This document shows, one piece after another, positions 36,726 through 48,664 of a stretch of DNA of 64,000 bases. A model generated the notes under the pieces. The model ran no database searches. It was not told the DNA's origin and saw only the letters and a list, made by a program, of their open reading frames with translations. Position 1 is the first letter of the stretch. Each line of letters begins with the position of its first letter. The stretch is from Saposhnikovia divaricata (lineage: Eukaryota > Streptophyta > Magnoliopsida > Apiales > Apiaceae). The DNA is taken from assembly GCA_036435485.1 (NCBI GenBank), contig CM071598.1, positions 180,616,148-180,680,147 on the forward strand. Reading direction: 5' to 3'. The translations under genes and the position numbers were made by a program.

Positions 36726-37119
36726 TTCTATGAGAACCATCTTACGTGGAGAACCACTTATTCTATACTAATTTCTGAGAACCAATTTTTTTTTTTTTTT
36801 TTGGTTCTATAAAAAAAATTTGGTTCTACAAAAAAAAAATCTGGGCAAAGTTGACGTGGTATGTCTGCTGACGTGGCAGTGCCACATTATCAATGATGAC
36901 GTCATCGATGACGTGGCACTGCCACGTCAGCAGTGGTGACGTGGCAGTGTCACGTCAGCAGACGTGGCAGTGATGACGTTGCAGTTTCGAATTTTATTTT
37001 ATTTTTGAAATAAAAAATTTGGTTCTGTTACAGAATCAGAAAAAAAATTAAAAAATATTAGTTCTACTACAGAATCATAGGGTTCTCCACGGTTCTCCAC
37101 ATAAGGTGGTTCTCAATAG
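36726..37119. mobile_element. MITE with 30-bp inverted termini and an ACGT-rich core
   Basis: Termini ttctatgagaaccatctta (left) and ttctattgagaaccacctta (right, reversed) each run on into tggagaacc. No clear target duplication. The core (36850-36980) holds repeated tgacgtggca / tgccacgtca units. Confidence 0.7.
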
Positions 37120-38578
37120 AATAAACCAAACCAAACCAAACATACCCAGTATATCCCGCTCAGAGCAGGGTCTGGGGAGGGTAGGTTGTACGCAGACCAT
37201 ATCCCCACTTTTAGAGCGGGGAGGCTGTTTCCGTGAAGACCCTCGGCTGAGTGCACAACATACATAGAGTGTGGTAAATACAGCGGAAATGATACGGAAA
37301 TGGACAATGACATACCTGAGGCCCATGGCGTTCTCCACATGGGGCATACCTATCTGCGAGGATTTATGATACTCCTAGCTTGATGCGCTCCAACCACACG
37401 GAAAGTCCCGCACAGAGATAACACCGAGCCAAGCTCCCTGCAACTGCAAAACCAGAAAACAGAAGACACTAAAAACGAAAAGTGAGAACGCTAAAGCCGA
37501 ACTTCTAAAAAATCGCTAACCGAGACAAGGCAACTCTGAGGCTCTCGACAACAGAGCCACAACCTAAAAGGGAATCCACCACTCTGATACGCCGCCTCCA
37601 AGAAGACCTATCCGCGAGCATGGTCTCATTTAAGTCTAAGGCCTTCAAATCCATCCTGAGCTGCTCTTCCCACGACCTCCTCGGTCTGCCTCTCCTCCTC
37701 GCCCCAACAACCGCCAGACTCTCGACCCTCCTAACTGGGGCTTCAGCCAGCCTCCTTCGAACGTGGCCGAACCATCTCAACCTTCCTTCCCTAACTTTCG
37801 CAGAAAAAGGCGCCACTTCAAGCTCGCTCCTAAACACCGAGTTCGGGATTCTGTCCAACAACGTGCGCCCACAAGACCACCGCAACATCCTCATTTCAGC
37901 CCCTTCCAACTTGCTTACGAGAGCCTTCTTCTCCGCCCAACACTCAGAACCATATAACAACGCAGGACGGATAGCCGCTCTATAAAATTTCCCTTTCAAC
38001 TTTAAAGGGACTTTCTTATCGCACATTACCCCTGACGCTGCCCTCCACCTTAGCCACCCAGCCTTGATACGATGCGTAACATCGGCTTCAATCTCACCTT
38101 CCTTCTGGATGATCGAACCCAAATACTTGAATTTATCCGTTTGCGGGACGATCTGGTCTTCAATCCTAACCTCCACCCCTTCTTCGTTGGCCTCACCACT
38201 GAAGTTACACCAGAGATACTCGGTTTTAGAACGGCTCATACGTAACCCTTGGGATTCCAAAGTAGATCTCCAAAGCTCCAATTTGTCGTTCACCTCCCTC
38301 CTCGATTCCGCCACTAGCACGATATCATCCGCGAAGAGCATGCACCAAGGGACAGCATCTTGAATCCCCCGCGACATGACATCAAGGATAAGGGCGAATA
38401 GAAAAGGACTCAGGGCCGACCCCTGATGAAGCCCCATCTCAACAGGGAAGAAACGGGAGTCCCCCACTGGGGTCCGAACGCAAGAACTAGCTTGGGAGTA
38501 CATGTCTTGAATCACCCTAACGAACGCCGACGACACTCCCCTCTCCTCAAGGCTCTTCCAAATAGCTTCACGGGTTGT
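37120..38578 (-). mobile_element. 5'-truncated RTE-clade LINE with (TTTGG)n tail
   Basis: On the minus strand the element begins within the RT domain (about 38578), runs through the C-terminal domain and a 3' UTR containing aacctaccctccccagaccc, and ends in three ggttt units (37125-37140). A short simple-repeat tail instead of poly-A is typical of plant RTE elements. Confidence 0.8.
37505..38578 (-). pseudogene. RTE LINE reverse transcriptase, C-terminal fragment (about 357 aa)
   Basis: The frame reads REAIWKSLEERGVSSAFV at the start and contains the RT blocks GLHQGSALSPFLFALILD and the catalytic MLFADDIVLVAES. The C-terminal signature follows: LRWFGHVRRR and GRPRRSWEEQLRMDL. It is open throughout (stop near 37505), so the insertion is fairly young, but endonuclease and the first RT blocks are lost, as is usual for LINE copies. 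The first codons of the open frame come from the flanking Helitron. Confidence 0.85.
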
Positions 38579-38803
38579 ATTAAACAAAATTGCTCGTAGT
38601 GAAGGAAATTATTTAGTTATTGAAAAATAGAAAAGATAATATGTTTAACCTGAAAAAGGAAATTGATTGGTTAGTAGGATGAATTTTATCTGTAATTGAG
38701 TAAGGGTAAATAAGTAAAATCAACTGGTACCGTACAGACCAACCGACCGATCGACCGATCGACCGGCCAAATTTTTAATGTTTCGGCTTTTATATAATAG
38801 TAT

Positions 38804-39149
38804 AGATAGATATAGACTTGTATAAAAAAAATTAACAAAATATGAATTTTTTACCCGAAAATAAATCCATAAATACTTATTTTAAGGAGTTGCCAAAGAG
38901 GTCCATTATTATGCAATTAAAATATTTCAGCAACACAATTTGTAGCAGAAGCCAAGTATGTAAAATCTTGGAATCTTGTTCGTTGCTACTGCCTACTGTC
39001 AAACAATAATGTAAGATGAGTAGGATAGAAAACAGTAAAATCTTGTTCATGTATTTACTTAATTGTAAGTTCAGTCCCCACATCTTTGTCCATGGAAGAC
39101 TATAAACATAAAAGTATGAAAGACTTCTTCGAAGACTACAAAATTAAAG
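38804..39149 (+). promoter_or_regulatory. CRK3 upstream region
   Basis: No gene seen. A TATA-like actataaacataaaa lies at 39099-39113, about 190 bases before the ATG, followed by the tandem repeat described next. Confidence 0.4.
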
Positions 39150-39277
39150 TTGTTGGAGGGTCTTTCTTCTAATAGTACTTGAACAGATTTTCTTGATAAA
39201 TTCGACCCTTCAATTGTTGGAGGGTCTTTCTTCTAATAGTACTTGAACAGATTTTCTTGATAAATTCGACCCTTCAA
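39150..39277 (+). repeat. exact 64-bp tandem duplication in the CRK3 5' leader
   Basis: Two identical 64-base units, 39150-39213 and 39214-39277, starting ttgttggagggtc and ending cgacccttcaa. They end 20 bases before the CRK3 ATG, so they probably lie in the 5' UTR. Confidence 0.95.
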
Positions 39278-39297
39278 TCAGATAGCTAAGTACTGCA

Positions 39298-42116
39298 ATG
39301 TGGAGCTTCCCGAAAAGTCTTACAGTGATGATGTCCATATGCTGGTGCCTATTCACCAGTCTTTCTACTCAAGCTGCACAGGGTTCCGGTTTAGCTTCAT
39401 GTTCTCATGAAACTCGTTACTCCCCTGGTAGCACATTTGAGGCTAACCTTAAACTCCTCCTCACTTTTCTCTCCTCAAATGCTACAAAACACAATGGCTT
39501 CTATAACTGCACCACTGGTCACGATTCACCTGACGTAGTTTATGGTCTCTCCCTCTGCCGAGGTGATTGTAGCAGTGATATCTGTCAAACATGCGTATCT
39601 GAAGCCACTGAAGATATTCTCACTCGTTGCCCAAAGGCAAAAGAGGCAGTTTTGTGGTATGATCGATGCATGGTACGTTATGCACACCGGTCATTTATTT
39701 CCACCAATGATGAAACGTTGGGCATTCAGATTTGGAATCCTACTAGTGTCACAGATGCAGGCTTTAAACAAGTGCTAGATAGTACTTTGAGTGACTTGAT
39801 AACTCAGGCTTCAAATGTAACAGTTTCTCATAATAAACATACTATACCGGGGTTTGCAACTCAAATTGTTCATTATACTAGTGTACAAACTCTCTATGGG
39901 CTAGCTCAGTGTACACCAGATTTGTCTGGAAACGACTGTGGTCACTGCCTCAGAGAGGCCATAGGTTATCTGCCACAATGCTGTGAAGAAAAGCTAGGTG
40001 GCAGAGTCGTACTGTATAGTTGTAATATTCGATACGAGGTGTACTCCTTTTTCAATATCCTGGACTCTGCAGCTTCACCTTCACATTCACCTTTACCTTC
40101 TCCAACTCCAAGGACATTACAAAGGCATAAAGGTATTACCATAATCATTAAATTATGCCATTTTTAACCAGAAGTTGATCTGAATGTTATCATATATTGG
40201 ACATACTAGATACTATTCTAATGCAGTGAAATGTTTTGGCAGGGAAACATGCCCAGAAACTTTTCATACTTATTGCTCTACTCTGTGTATTTCTAATGCT
40301 TTGCGGCATAGGCTACTATATATGGGTTTGGAACAAAGCTACAAGAAAGAAAGAAGTTTCAGCAGGACTTAATATAGATACTATTAATCCGTTCAACAGT
40401 AAGTTGAGATTCTAACATAATTTCATACTATCATTTTTAATTGGTAACGACCATAGAAGTTACAATTACTTGGTAACTATGTCAATTTGGCTGTAGTGGA
40501 GAACGATATTACAACAGTAGAATCCTTGAGATTTGAATTGAGCACGGTGAAAGAAGCTACAAACAACTTTTCTGTAGATAACAAGATAGGTGAAGGTGGA
40601 TTCGGCGAGGTGTATAAGGTACAATGATTGAAAGTTGAAAGTCATCTTAGAAGAATGATAAAATCATAGCGATACTGATCAAAGTTATATTATGAAGTTC
40701 CAAATGGCTTATGCATTAACTCATACTACAGGGTATACTTGCCAATGGGAAAGAAATTGCAGTGAAGAGGCTATCGAAAAGTTCAAATCAAGGTGCAGAA
40801 GAATTTAAGAATGAGGTTCTTTTAGTGGCTAAGCTTCAACACAGGAATCTTGTGAGGCTGTTGAGATATTGCTTTGAAGGAGAGGAAAAAATTCTCATCT
40901 ACGAATATATTCCCAACAAAAGCCTCGACTACATTTTGTTCGGTAAGACTCGCTTCATTTTCCTATATCACATAATAGATAAGGTCCAATAACAAATATC
41001 CGACACTGACTGAATGCACAAGTATGTATAAAACCTATAGATAGATGTAAGGGTGAGGGCGTTAAGATTAAAGAGTAAGGTAACTGTCATAACTTGGCAT
41101 CTTCGTAAATGCAGATCCAGAGAAACAAGTATTATTGGACTGGCCAAGGAGATACAAAATAATTGGAGGAATTGCTAAAGCAATGCTTTATCTTCATGAA
41201 GAATCCCGGATAAGAATTATTCATAGAGATCTAAAACCAAGCAACGTGTTGTTAGATGCTGAAATGAATGCAAAAGTATCCGATTTTGGCATGTCAAGGA
41301 TTTTTGGGGTGGATCAAAACCATGGAAAGACTAGTAGAATTGTTGGAACTTAGTAAGCCTAATAAATTCTTCTCTTCAAACAACACTGTCTATTTTAAGA
41401 ATCTCTCTTTTCTTTTTAAAAAGGTTATTTGCTAGAAAAAAAAATACTACCGCATCCATGCCCAGCTGAGGCTGGGATGGCCAATCTAATGCTGCCTCTG
41501 GAATATTTACTTGATGTTTTTGCCACTTTCAGTGGCTACATGTCTCCAGAGTATGCAATGCATGGATACTACTCTGTGAGGTCTGATGTCTTTAGTTTCG
41601 GTGTCTTAGTTCTTGAGATTATTAGTGGCCAAAGAAACAATTCTTTCTACCAATCTAACCACGCCGACGACCTACTTGGCTATGTAAGTTTTTTTCCTCA
41701 GAGACACGCTATGATCTCCTTCCTACTATGCAACATTCTGTTTCAACATAAAAGTTATTTTTTTAGATAATATATGAATATTACAGGCTTGGAGACTTTG
41801 GAGGGACGGAGCACCCATGGAATTAATGGATCCAGTGTTATTAAATTCGTATGCAAGAGATGAAGTAATCAGATGCATCTATATAGCATTATTATGCGTT
41901 CAAGAAGATGTAGATAGTAGGCCATCTATGGATACAGTGATCCTCATGCTTAATAGTCACTCTGTTACCATAATTATGCCTCAAGAACCTCCATTCTTTC
42001 AAAACAGCAGAAGCAGGTCAAAGATAAAAGAAGGATTGAAGTCGGATCCTTTAACAAAATATACCACATCATGTTCTGTGGATGATGCATCAATTACAGG
42101 AATCTACCCTAGATAA
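39298..42116 (+). CDS. CRK3: cysteine-rich receptor-like protein kinase, 680 aa, seven exons
   Basis: Predicted exons: 39298-40132, 40243-40398, 40497-40618, 40732-40942, 41115-41352, 41533-41683, 41787-42116; borders and phases all fit and match CRK4. Signal peptide about 1-26 (MWSFPKSLTVMMSICWCLF). DUF26 motifs C87/C96/C99 and C205/C214/C217; a Ser/Pro stalk; membrane segment about 285-307; glycine loop IGEGGFGEVYK (361-371); ATP lysine K383; catalytic D480 in HRDLK; DFG 498-500; full C-terminus DDASITGIYPR. An RD Ser/Thr kinase. In kinase subdomain IV it reads RLLRYC where CRK1 and most relatives have RLLG(F/Y)C. CRK3 is the only complete copy of the CRK2/CRK3 pair. Likely a plasma-membrane receptor kinase in stress or defence signalling; ligand unknown. 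Confidence 0.92.
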
Positions 42117-42559
42117 TATTATGATTCTACCATTCAATGAAGCCAATAACTGTAACACAGTTGATGCTAAGTAGATCGATAAATCCTATTTTAGTAACGT
42201 ATTAATGCAACACACTGGGCTCTAATATAATTTGACACATCAAGCTTTATGAAAACTCTACCTGTAAGCGTAAGTATTTGAATCTGTAATGTAACAGAAC
42301 CACAAGTATATAGTATAAGTACTTCATTCAGTAAAAGAAACTAGAAAATTGGTGGCACAAGGAGAGACTCTTGAGAAGAATTCATGTTTTATTTGTACCA
42401 TACTACTATTTACACCTTTGTTATAAAGGAACTTGATTAGGTATTTTAACACTGAGTATCAAAATCAACTTGAGTAGTGGGAAAGTCCTCACCAAAGGAT
42501 TAATATAGACACGGCAAACTGACTTAAATAAGGACCTGAAGTTTATCGAGCAGTTTGAT

Positions 42560-42985
42560 GTGCATATCTATCCACAGATGATGAGCGGTGTTCACATCAG
42601 GTAACTTCGTGTTCAAGAAGAAGATTTTAACAACATACCTACCATGGCATCAGGGCCGGCCCTGAGTTTCAGGCGGTCTTAGGCAAAACCGGTTTTTTGG
42701 GATTCTAACGTACATATACATTATGTATCCTATAAACTTATGTACAAGGGATTTGAAAATTTAGGGCCCTTGAGCATTGGGGACCCTAGGCGCAAGTCTT
42801 GCTCACCTATAGCCAGGAACACCCCTGATGGCATCAGTGGTGTTTAAGCTCGACACCTTCTCACTCAACTCTTGCAGTACCTCCAGAGCCTGCTTTCTTC
42901 TTTTATGTAGAGCAGCATTGTTCCCGAGGTCCCATTGTCTAGGGATGAAAGATGCAAACAGACAATCCAGAAACTAGGCCTCGGT
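42560..42985 (+). pseudogene. CRK relic: final-exon fragment of CRK1 type, split by a MITE
   Basis: cgtgttcaagaagaagatttt...cctaccatggcatcag (42608-42653) and, after the MITE, atggcatcagtggtg...cttctcactcaactcttgca (42828-42877) plus ccagagcctg and gttcccgaggtcccattgt (42883-42942) match CRK1 exon 7 (6918-7050). Frames are broken. It resembles CRK1, not its neighbours CRK3/CRK4, so it marks a lost CRK1-type gene. Confidence 0.75.
42654..42827. mobile_element. short hAT-like MITE, about 174 bp, in a CRK relic
   Basis: Begins gggccggccctgag and ends aggaacacccctg. The direct repeat atggcatcag flanks it (42644-42653 and 42828-42837); within these ten bases an 8-base duplication can be placed in more than one way. 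Confidence 0.65.
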
Positions 42986-43284
42986 CACCAATATATATCT
43001 GCGATGACAATTACCTTTGCTTTGATTCTTGTCACCTACAAATTTTATTTACACTACAAAAAAGTGGGTTCTTGATATTTTATCTGCTCATTTTCATTCC
43101 TTTTACAATTTCTAATTAAAAGCATTAATACGGGTTGAACGTTTTTTTAAAAAAGATGGTCCTTGAAAGTCTGAAACTTTCCTCTTGTCCTGACTCCTTG
43201 ACATTACTATGATGAGATGCTTTCTCTGAATAATTCTCACCTAATATAATACTATAAAATCATTAGCTTTTTTTGAAAGCGCTG

Positions 43285-43437
43285 ATATTGGTGGACTGTA
43301 ATGCTAAAGGAATGTTTTATGTTCATGAAGAATCTCAGTCACAAATTACCGATCAGGATACTAAGGCAAGCAATGTTTTGCTAGATGCAGATATGTATCC
43401 GAAAGTTGCTGACTTTGAAATTGGTTGTTAAACAAAG
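43285..43437 (+). pseudogene. CRK relic: exon 5 (catalytic loop) fragment
   Basis: The frame reads NAKGMFYVHEESQ, then KASNVLLDADMYPKVADF, clearly CRK exon 5 (AKGMLYLHEES ... DFG). The HRD triad is lost (ITDQD in its place), the DFG glycine is changed to Glu and a TAA follows. It lies downstream of an exon 7 relic, so the two come from different lost genes or from a rearranged one. Confidence 0.8.
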
Positions 43438-43530
43438 GTACCATCAGTCCATCACCTCCCTGAACAACAGTTGAAAGAATCAAGACTGAAGCATGCATAA
43501 ATTATTGGACTTTGAATTTGGCTCTGTGAG

Positions 43531-44088
43531 TAGAGGTGGCCAATCGTGCGGTTCAGCTCGGACCGCACGGGACCGGCACGGTACTTTAACCGAATTTATT
43601 CGGCCCGTGACCAACCGGGCTTAACCCGCACAAACCGTCAGAATTTTCGGTCCGAATACGGGTTTAAGAATCAAAAACCGAGCCCGGAACCGGCCCGGCC
43701 CGGCTCGTCAACCCGTGAAGCCCGGACCGCCGACTGCTTGCTTTCTCCAAGTTTTATTGTCAATAACTATTAGTAAGTGGAAGTGTGGAACACATTACAC
43801 AGCACAGGTGTCGAAAAACAATACATTAACACATGCATGCCTGCCATGATTTGCCACACGTGGCCAACGTCAGTACCATTTCATTGTTTGTTGGTAATTT
43901 ATAGCCTTTTGTACTTTAGAAACTTATTTGATTTGTATAGCCGAACCGGTCCCGAATTGCATATTTCCGAATCAAGCCCGGCCCGGGCACGGCCCGGTGG
44001 ACCAACGAGCCGGTTCCGTGCTATCGTCCGGAAAGCCCGACCCGTGGCAAACCCGGACCGGCCCGCACAGACCGTTTGGCCAGCACTA
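43531..44088. mobile_element. hAT-type MITE, 558 bp, GC-rich ends, exact 8-bp target duplication
   Basis: Ends tagaggtggccaa and (reversed) tagtgctggccaa. The direct repeat tctgtgag flanks it at 43523-43530 and 44089-44096. Both ends (about 200 bp left, 150 bp right) are rich in cccggcccgg and ggaccgg units in an AT-rich neighbourhood. The small open frames inside are not genes. Confidence 0.9.
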
Positions 44089-44096
44089 TCTGTGAG

Positions 44097-45367
44097 TTAT
44101 ATAAACAATACTCTGCCTATATTATTAATTGGGTCTCAATGACAGAACTCAGAGACAAAAACCATGTCTGGCCTCATCTAAGAATATATATCAAGTGTTG
44201 ATGCTTCCTTGAACTGTAATATTTTTACTAAACTGCATCATTGCTTACACTAAACTACCATTAATGAACAAGAAAACTCTGTGTATCCATTGATTAGTTG
44301 AGAAGAAAACTTGTATTTACAAAGTATGTATGTATCTCTAATATATACATTGTTATCATCACACTGTACTCTCTAATCTAACTATCTATATATACAAGTA
44401 TCAGCCTTAATACTAGCTGCAGTGTTGGCTCATAACAGAATGGAAAAGTTTGTTATCCTACGTGGCAAGTAGATTACAGAATGGTTAAATTAAGCTAAGC
44501 TAATGAGACTGAAATGAAGCTGAGCTGGAGAAAGATTCTATATTAACCAATAAACTGTGTCACGTGAATAAATACTATTCGCCTAACAACCAAAGTTGAT
44601 AGTTTTTTTTTTTTTTGAAATACCAAAGTTGATAGTTAAAACATCACAAAACTTTCAAAAGAATCTTACACTTTTTTTTTCAAACATTCACACACCGCGT
44701 TTCGACACTCAAATCACTCGACAGCAGAGAGTGACAGCTCTCCTAAAGCCTTCATTTTAGTATTACACATGTGACATTTCTGATCCAGCTACAATCACTT
44801 GTAATAAACAATGTCCCATGCACATGACTTGAAGAATAAAATTAGTGTGAAAGATGTGTCTACTTTACACTAAATTGGATCAAATAATCCCCTTATGATA
44901 AACAAAGTTTCGTGCACATGGCTTAACCAGTTGAAATTTGCGAGAGATCATTAGGTATCCATCTTTCGAGATGTATTTGATCTTGGTGAGATCAAATTAT
45001 ATCTTAGTAAGGGAGTTCGAATCGGAAACTCTGCTAAACTAATCCAGGATACCATGCGAGCAGAATGACTACTCTTTCAAATATGTAATCATTACATATT
45101 AATAGCAATCTATTGAACCATGCGTGGTCAGTTGTCGTTTGGAAAGTAATATATGTATATCTCCAAGACTTGTCCGAAGACTTCGAGTAAATTTGTCCTC
45201 ACCTTCCTTACCTTGCATACCGATGTTGACTGGACTATAAAAAAGAAATAAAAAACAATGTTGCTCTCTAGCAACAGAAGTCTTAGACTTGCAAGCATTT
45301 AACTTGAATAATCTTTCTGCTATTGCTATAACACATCAAATTCAACAATCGCTGACTAGCAGCTGCG
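44097..45367 (+). promoter_or_regulatory. spacer and CRK4 promoter
   Basis: No gene seen. Features: tcacgtga (G-box core) at 44561; a 14-base direct repeat ccaaagttgatagt around a T-run (44590-44637); duplicated CRK spacer blocks at 44641-44820; a TATA-like actataaaaaag at 45234-45245, about 125 bases before the CRK4 ATG. Confidence 0.5.
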
Positions 45368-48190
45368 ATGTGGAGCTTCCGGAAGAGTACAATCATGGTG
45401 TTGTCCATATGTTGGTGCCTATACAACAGTTCTTCTACTCAAGCTGCACTGAGTTTTGGTTACCCATCATGTTCTGGTGAAAATACTTACACTCCCGGTA
45501 GCACATTTCAAGCTAACCTTAAAAAACTCCTCACTTTTCTCTCCTCGAATGCTAGAAAAAACCACGGCTTCTTTAACTCCACTGTTGGACATGATTCCCC
45601 TGACGTAGCTTATGGTCTCTTCCTTTGCCGAGGTGATTGTAGCAGTGATGTCTGTCAAGCATGCGTATCCAAAGCCACAGAAGATATTCTCACTCAGTGC
45701 CCCAAGGACAAAGCGGCTGCCATTTGGTATGATGATTGCATGGTACGTTATGCAAGCCGGCCATTTTTCAATACTAATAATCAAACACTGGGTTTGTATT
45801 TTGGGAATCCTAGTGGTGTCAGAGAAAATTCAGGCTTTAAAAAGGTACTAAATAGTAGTTTAAGTGACTTAATAACCCAGGCTTCAAATGTAACAGTAAA
45901 TCAAGATAAACATGCTATAAGGGGGTTTGCAACTCAGATTGTTAACTATACTAGCGCACTAACTCTCTTTGAGCTAGTTCAGTGTACACCAGATTTGTCT
46001 GGGAATGACTGTGGTCACTGCCTCAGAGAGGCTACGCGGTATCTGCCAAAATGCTGTGATAGGAAGCAAGGTGGCAGAGTATTGTTGTATAGTTGTAATA
46101 TTAGATATGAGGTGTACCCCTTTTTTGACATCTCGGTCTCTGCACCTTCACCTTCTCCAACTCCAAGCTCATTAGGGAAGCATAAAGGTATACTTACCGA
46201 TAGATCTTGCATTTCCAGTTCCAACCAAAACTTGAATCTGGATTTTATTAACTTGACATATTTTATAAAGTGTTCATGGGATTACAATTTTGTTTAGGGA
46301 AAGAACGAAACTCATCCCAGAAGCTTTTTATCCCTATCGCTCTACTATGTGTTCCCCTGATGCTCTGCGGCACAGGCTACTTTCTCTATGTTTGGAAAAA
46401 AGCTACTAGAAAGAAACAAGTTTCATCAGAAGGATCTGATATAGATATTATTAATTCATTCAACAGTAAGTTCAGATTCAAATGTAACTTTACATTTTTC
46501 TTCAACTGGTAATGATTTTAGAACTTGCAGATCAAGTAACTATATTTATCTGGCTGCAGTGGAAAATGATATTACAACTGTGGAATCCTTGAGATTGGAT
46601 TTAAGCACTGTGAAAGAAGCTACGAATAATTTTTCTATCCATAACAAAATAGGTGAAGGTGGATTCGGTGAGGTCTACAAGGTATGAAGCTTAGAAGTTC
46701 TGTATCTTAGTAAAATTCATAGCAATAATCTTAAAAAATGTTTTCAAAGTTCTAAGTCTCTTGCACATAAATTCAAACTACAGGGTATACTAGCTAATGG
46801 AAAAGAAATTGCAGTCAAGAGACTATCCAAAAGTTCAAATCAAGGTGTAGAAGAATTTAAGAACGAGGTTGTTCTAGTGGCTAAGCTTCAACACAGGAAT
46901 CTTGTGAGGCTTTTGAGATATTGCTTTGAAGGAGAGGAAAAAATTCTCATCTATGAATACATCCCCAACAAAAGCCTCGACTACATTTTATTCGGTTAAA
47001 TTCTGCTCTTCTTATCAAGCTCTATATAACATGATATTTAAAATGTAATTAACTTAACAACTGTATTAAATATACAGATTGATGGGTATATACAGACCCT
47101 GAGCATTGTTAAGAAAGTTTAGGCAGTTGCTAAAAGCAAATCAGGTGACTGTCTAAACTCGTTATTTTCATAAATGCAGATCCAGAAAAACGAGTACAAT
47201 TAGACTGGACAAAGAGACACAATATAATTGGAGGAATTGCTAAAGGGATGCTTTATCTTCATGAAGAATCCAGGATAAGAATTATTCATAGAGATCTGAA
47301 ACCAAGCAATATTTTGTTAGATGCTGAAATGAATGCAAAGGTATCTGATTTTGGCATGTCAAGGATTTTTGGCATCGATCAAAACCATGGAAAGACGAGT
47401 AGAATTGTTGGAACGTAGTAAGTCAGATCACTTTTCTTCTCATTACACAAGATTGGCCAATTTAGCAATCTTTTTTCTTGGAAATGATAACTGCAGATAT
47501 ACAAATACTCGAACATCTATTATGCAGCCAGGGGCGGGTGGGATGACAAATTTGGCAATCATAAAATCTTAGCTCTAAATATCTACATGATGTGTTTTCT
47601 GCTTTCAGTGGCTACATGTCTCCTGAGTATGCAATGCAAGGAGATTACTCTGTGAGGTCTGATGTCTTTAGTTTTGGTGTCCTACTCCTTGAGATCATAA
47701 GTGGCAAAAGAAACAGTTCTTTCTATCAATCTAACAATGCTGGTGACCTATTATGCTATGTAAGTTTTTACACGGGCTACATGCCATGATCTCGTTCCTG
47801 ATATGCAATGTTCCATTTCAACTTTAAATTGTTCAGTAAGATAATATAAGAACATTACAGGCTTGGAGACTTTGGAGGGATGGTACGCCTTTGGAACTAG
47901 TGGATCCTGTGTTATCATGTTCTTATTCAATAAATGAAGTAATCAGATGTATCTATATAGCACTATTGTGCGTTCAAGAAGATGTGGATAGTAGGCCGTC
48001 TATGGATGCAGTGGTCCTTATGCTTAATAGTAACTCTGTTACCATAATTATGCCTCAACAACCGCCATTCTTTCAACACAGTAGAAGCACTACAAAGATG
48101 AAAGAAGGATTGAAGTTAGATGATTCAGCAAAGTATGCCACATCATGGTCCGTGGATGATGCATCGATTACAGGAATTTACCCCAGATAA
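45368..48190 (+). CDS. CRK4: cysteine-rich receptor-like protein kinase, 679 aa, seven exons
   Basis: Predicted exons: 45368-46187, 46298-46465, 46560-46681, 46784-46994, 47180-47417, 47609-47759, 47861-48190. Signal peptide about 1-27 (MWSFRKSTIMVLSICWCLY). DUF26 motifs C87/C96/C99 and C206/C215/C218; Ser/Pro stalk; membrane segment about 283-304 (LFIPIALLCVPLMLCGTGYF); glycine loop IGEGGFGEVYK; ATP lysine K382; catalytic D479; DFG 497-499; C-terminus DDASITGIYPR. Exon count, phases and lengths of exons 3-7 equal those of CRK3. It shares the RLLRYC variant with CRK2 and CRK3. All catalytic residues are intact, so an active RD kinase is expected. Introns differ clearly from CRK3, so this duplication is older than the CRK2/CRK3 one. 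Confidence 0.92.
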
Positions 48191-48352
48191 AACAACAAGT
48201 TTGGCATTTTATGAAGCCAGTAAATATGACACAATGGTAGAAGGTCTATATCAATACATACCGATAGTTAATTGCTTTTCACTTGTACATTTCTATCCCA
48301 TGGAAGAAATCATTTAAATTAATCAGTGTTATTTTTGGAAATAGAACTCTGA

Positions 48353-48661
48353 TGTTGTGTTTGGTTGGGATGAATGAAATTGGAAGGAATGGAATGAGAT
48401 TTCAAGTATAAAATGAGTAGAAATTCAAAATTTTCATTCTTTCCTCCATTCCATTCCTAACAATTGATATTATAATTCAAGCATCTCATTTTGAGAAGGA
48501 ATGCTCCATTCCTTACCACCCCCATTTTCTTCACAATTCTTATCATAACAAATTTGTACTATCTCAATTTTTTGCAAATCTTCTCTCTAATCTTCACTAA
48601 TTTCCTTTAATTTCACACATTCCATTTCATTCCATTCCATTCACCCCAACCAAACACAACA
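48353..48661. mobile_element. MITE, 309 bp, with TGA flanks
   Basis: Inverted termini tgttgtgtttggttggg at both ends (the right one reversed), followed by repeats of ggaatggaatg. TGA lies on both sides (48350-48352, 48662-48664). A 3-base duplication would fit the PIF/Harbinger group, though TGA is not its usual target. Confidence 0.7.
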
Positions 48662-48664
48662 TGA

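Larger units (their letters stand above)
36640..38803 (-). mobile_element. Helitron fragment (minus), split by a MITE and an RTE LINE
   Basis: On the minus strand it starts tctatactattatat at 38803, as the Helitron at 15315 does, and matches it (taccagttgattttactta; caatttcctttttcaggtt; cactacgagcaattttgtt) up to about 38579. It resumes left of 36726 (aattactattaactaatcaa) and matches 15727 onward until 36640, where the CRK2 3' flank begins. The 3' hairpin end is missing. Confidence 0.7.

Noticed and set aside
37620..38363. Plus-strand frames across the RTE LINE
   Set aside because: Shadows of the reverse-transcriptase frame on the minus strand.
43546..44142. Frames inside the GC-rich MITE
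   Set aside because: Explained by repeated cccgg words within an element with exact 8-base duplications.
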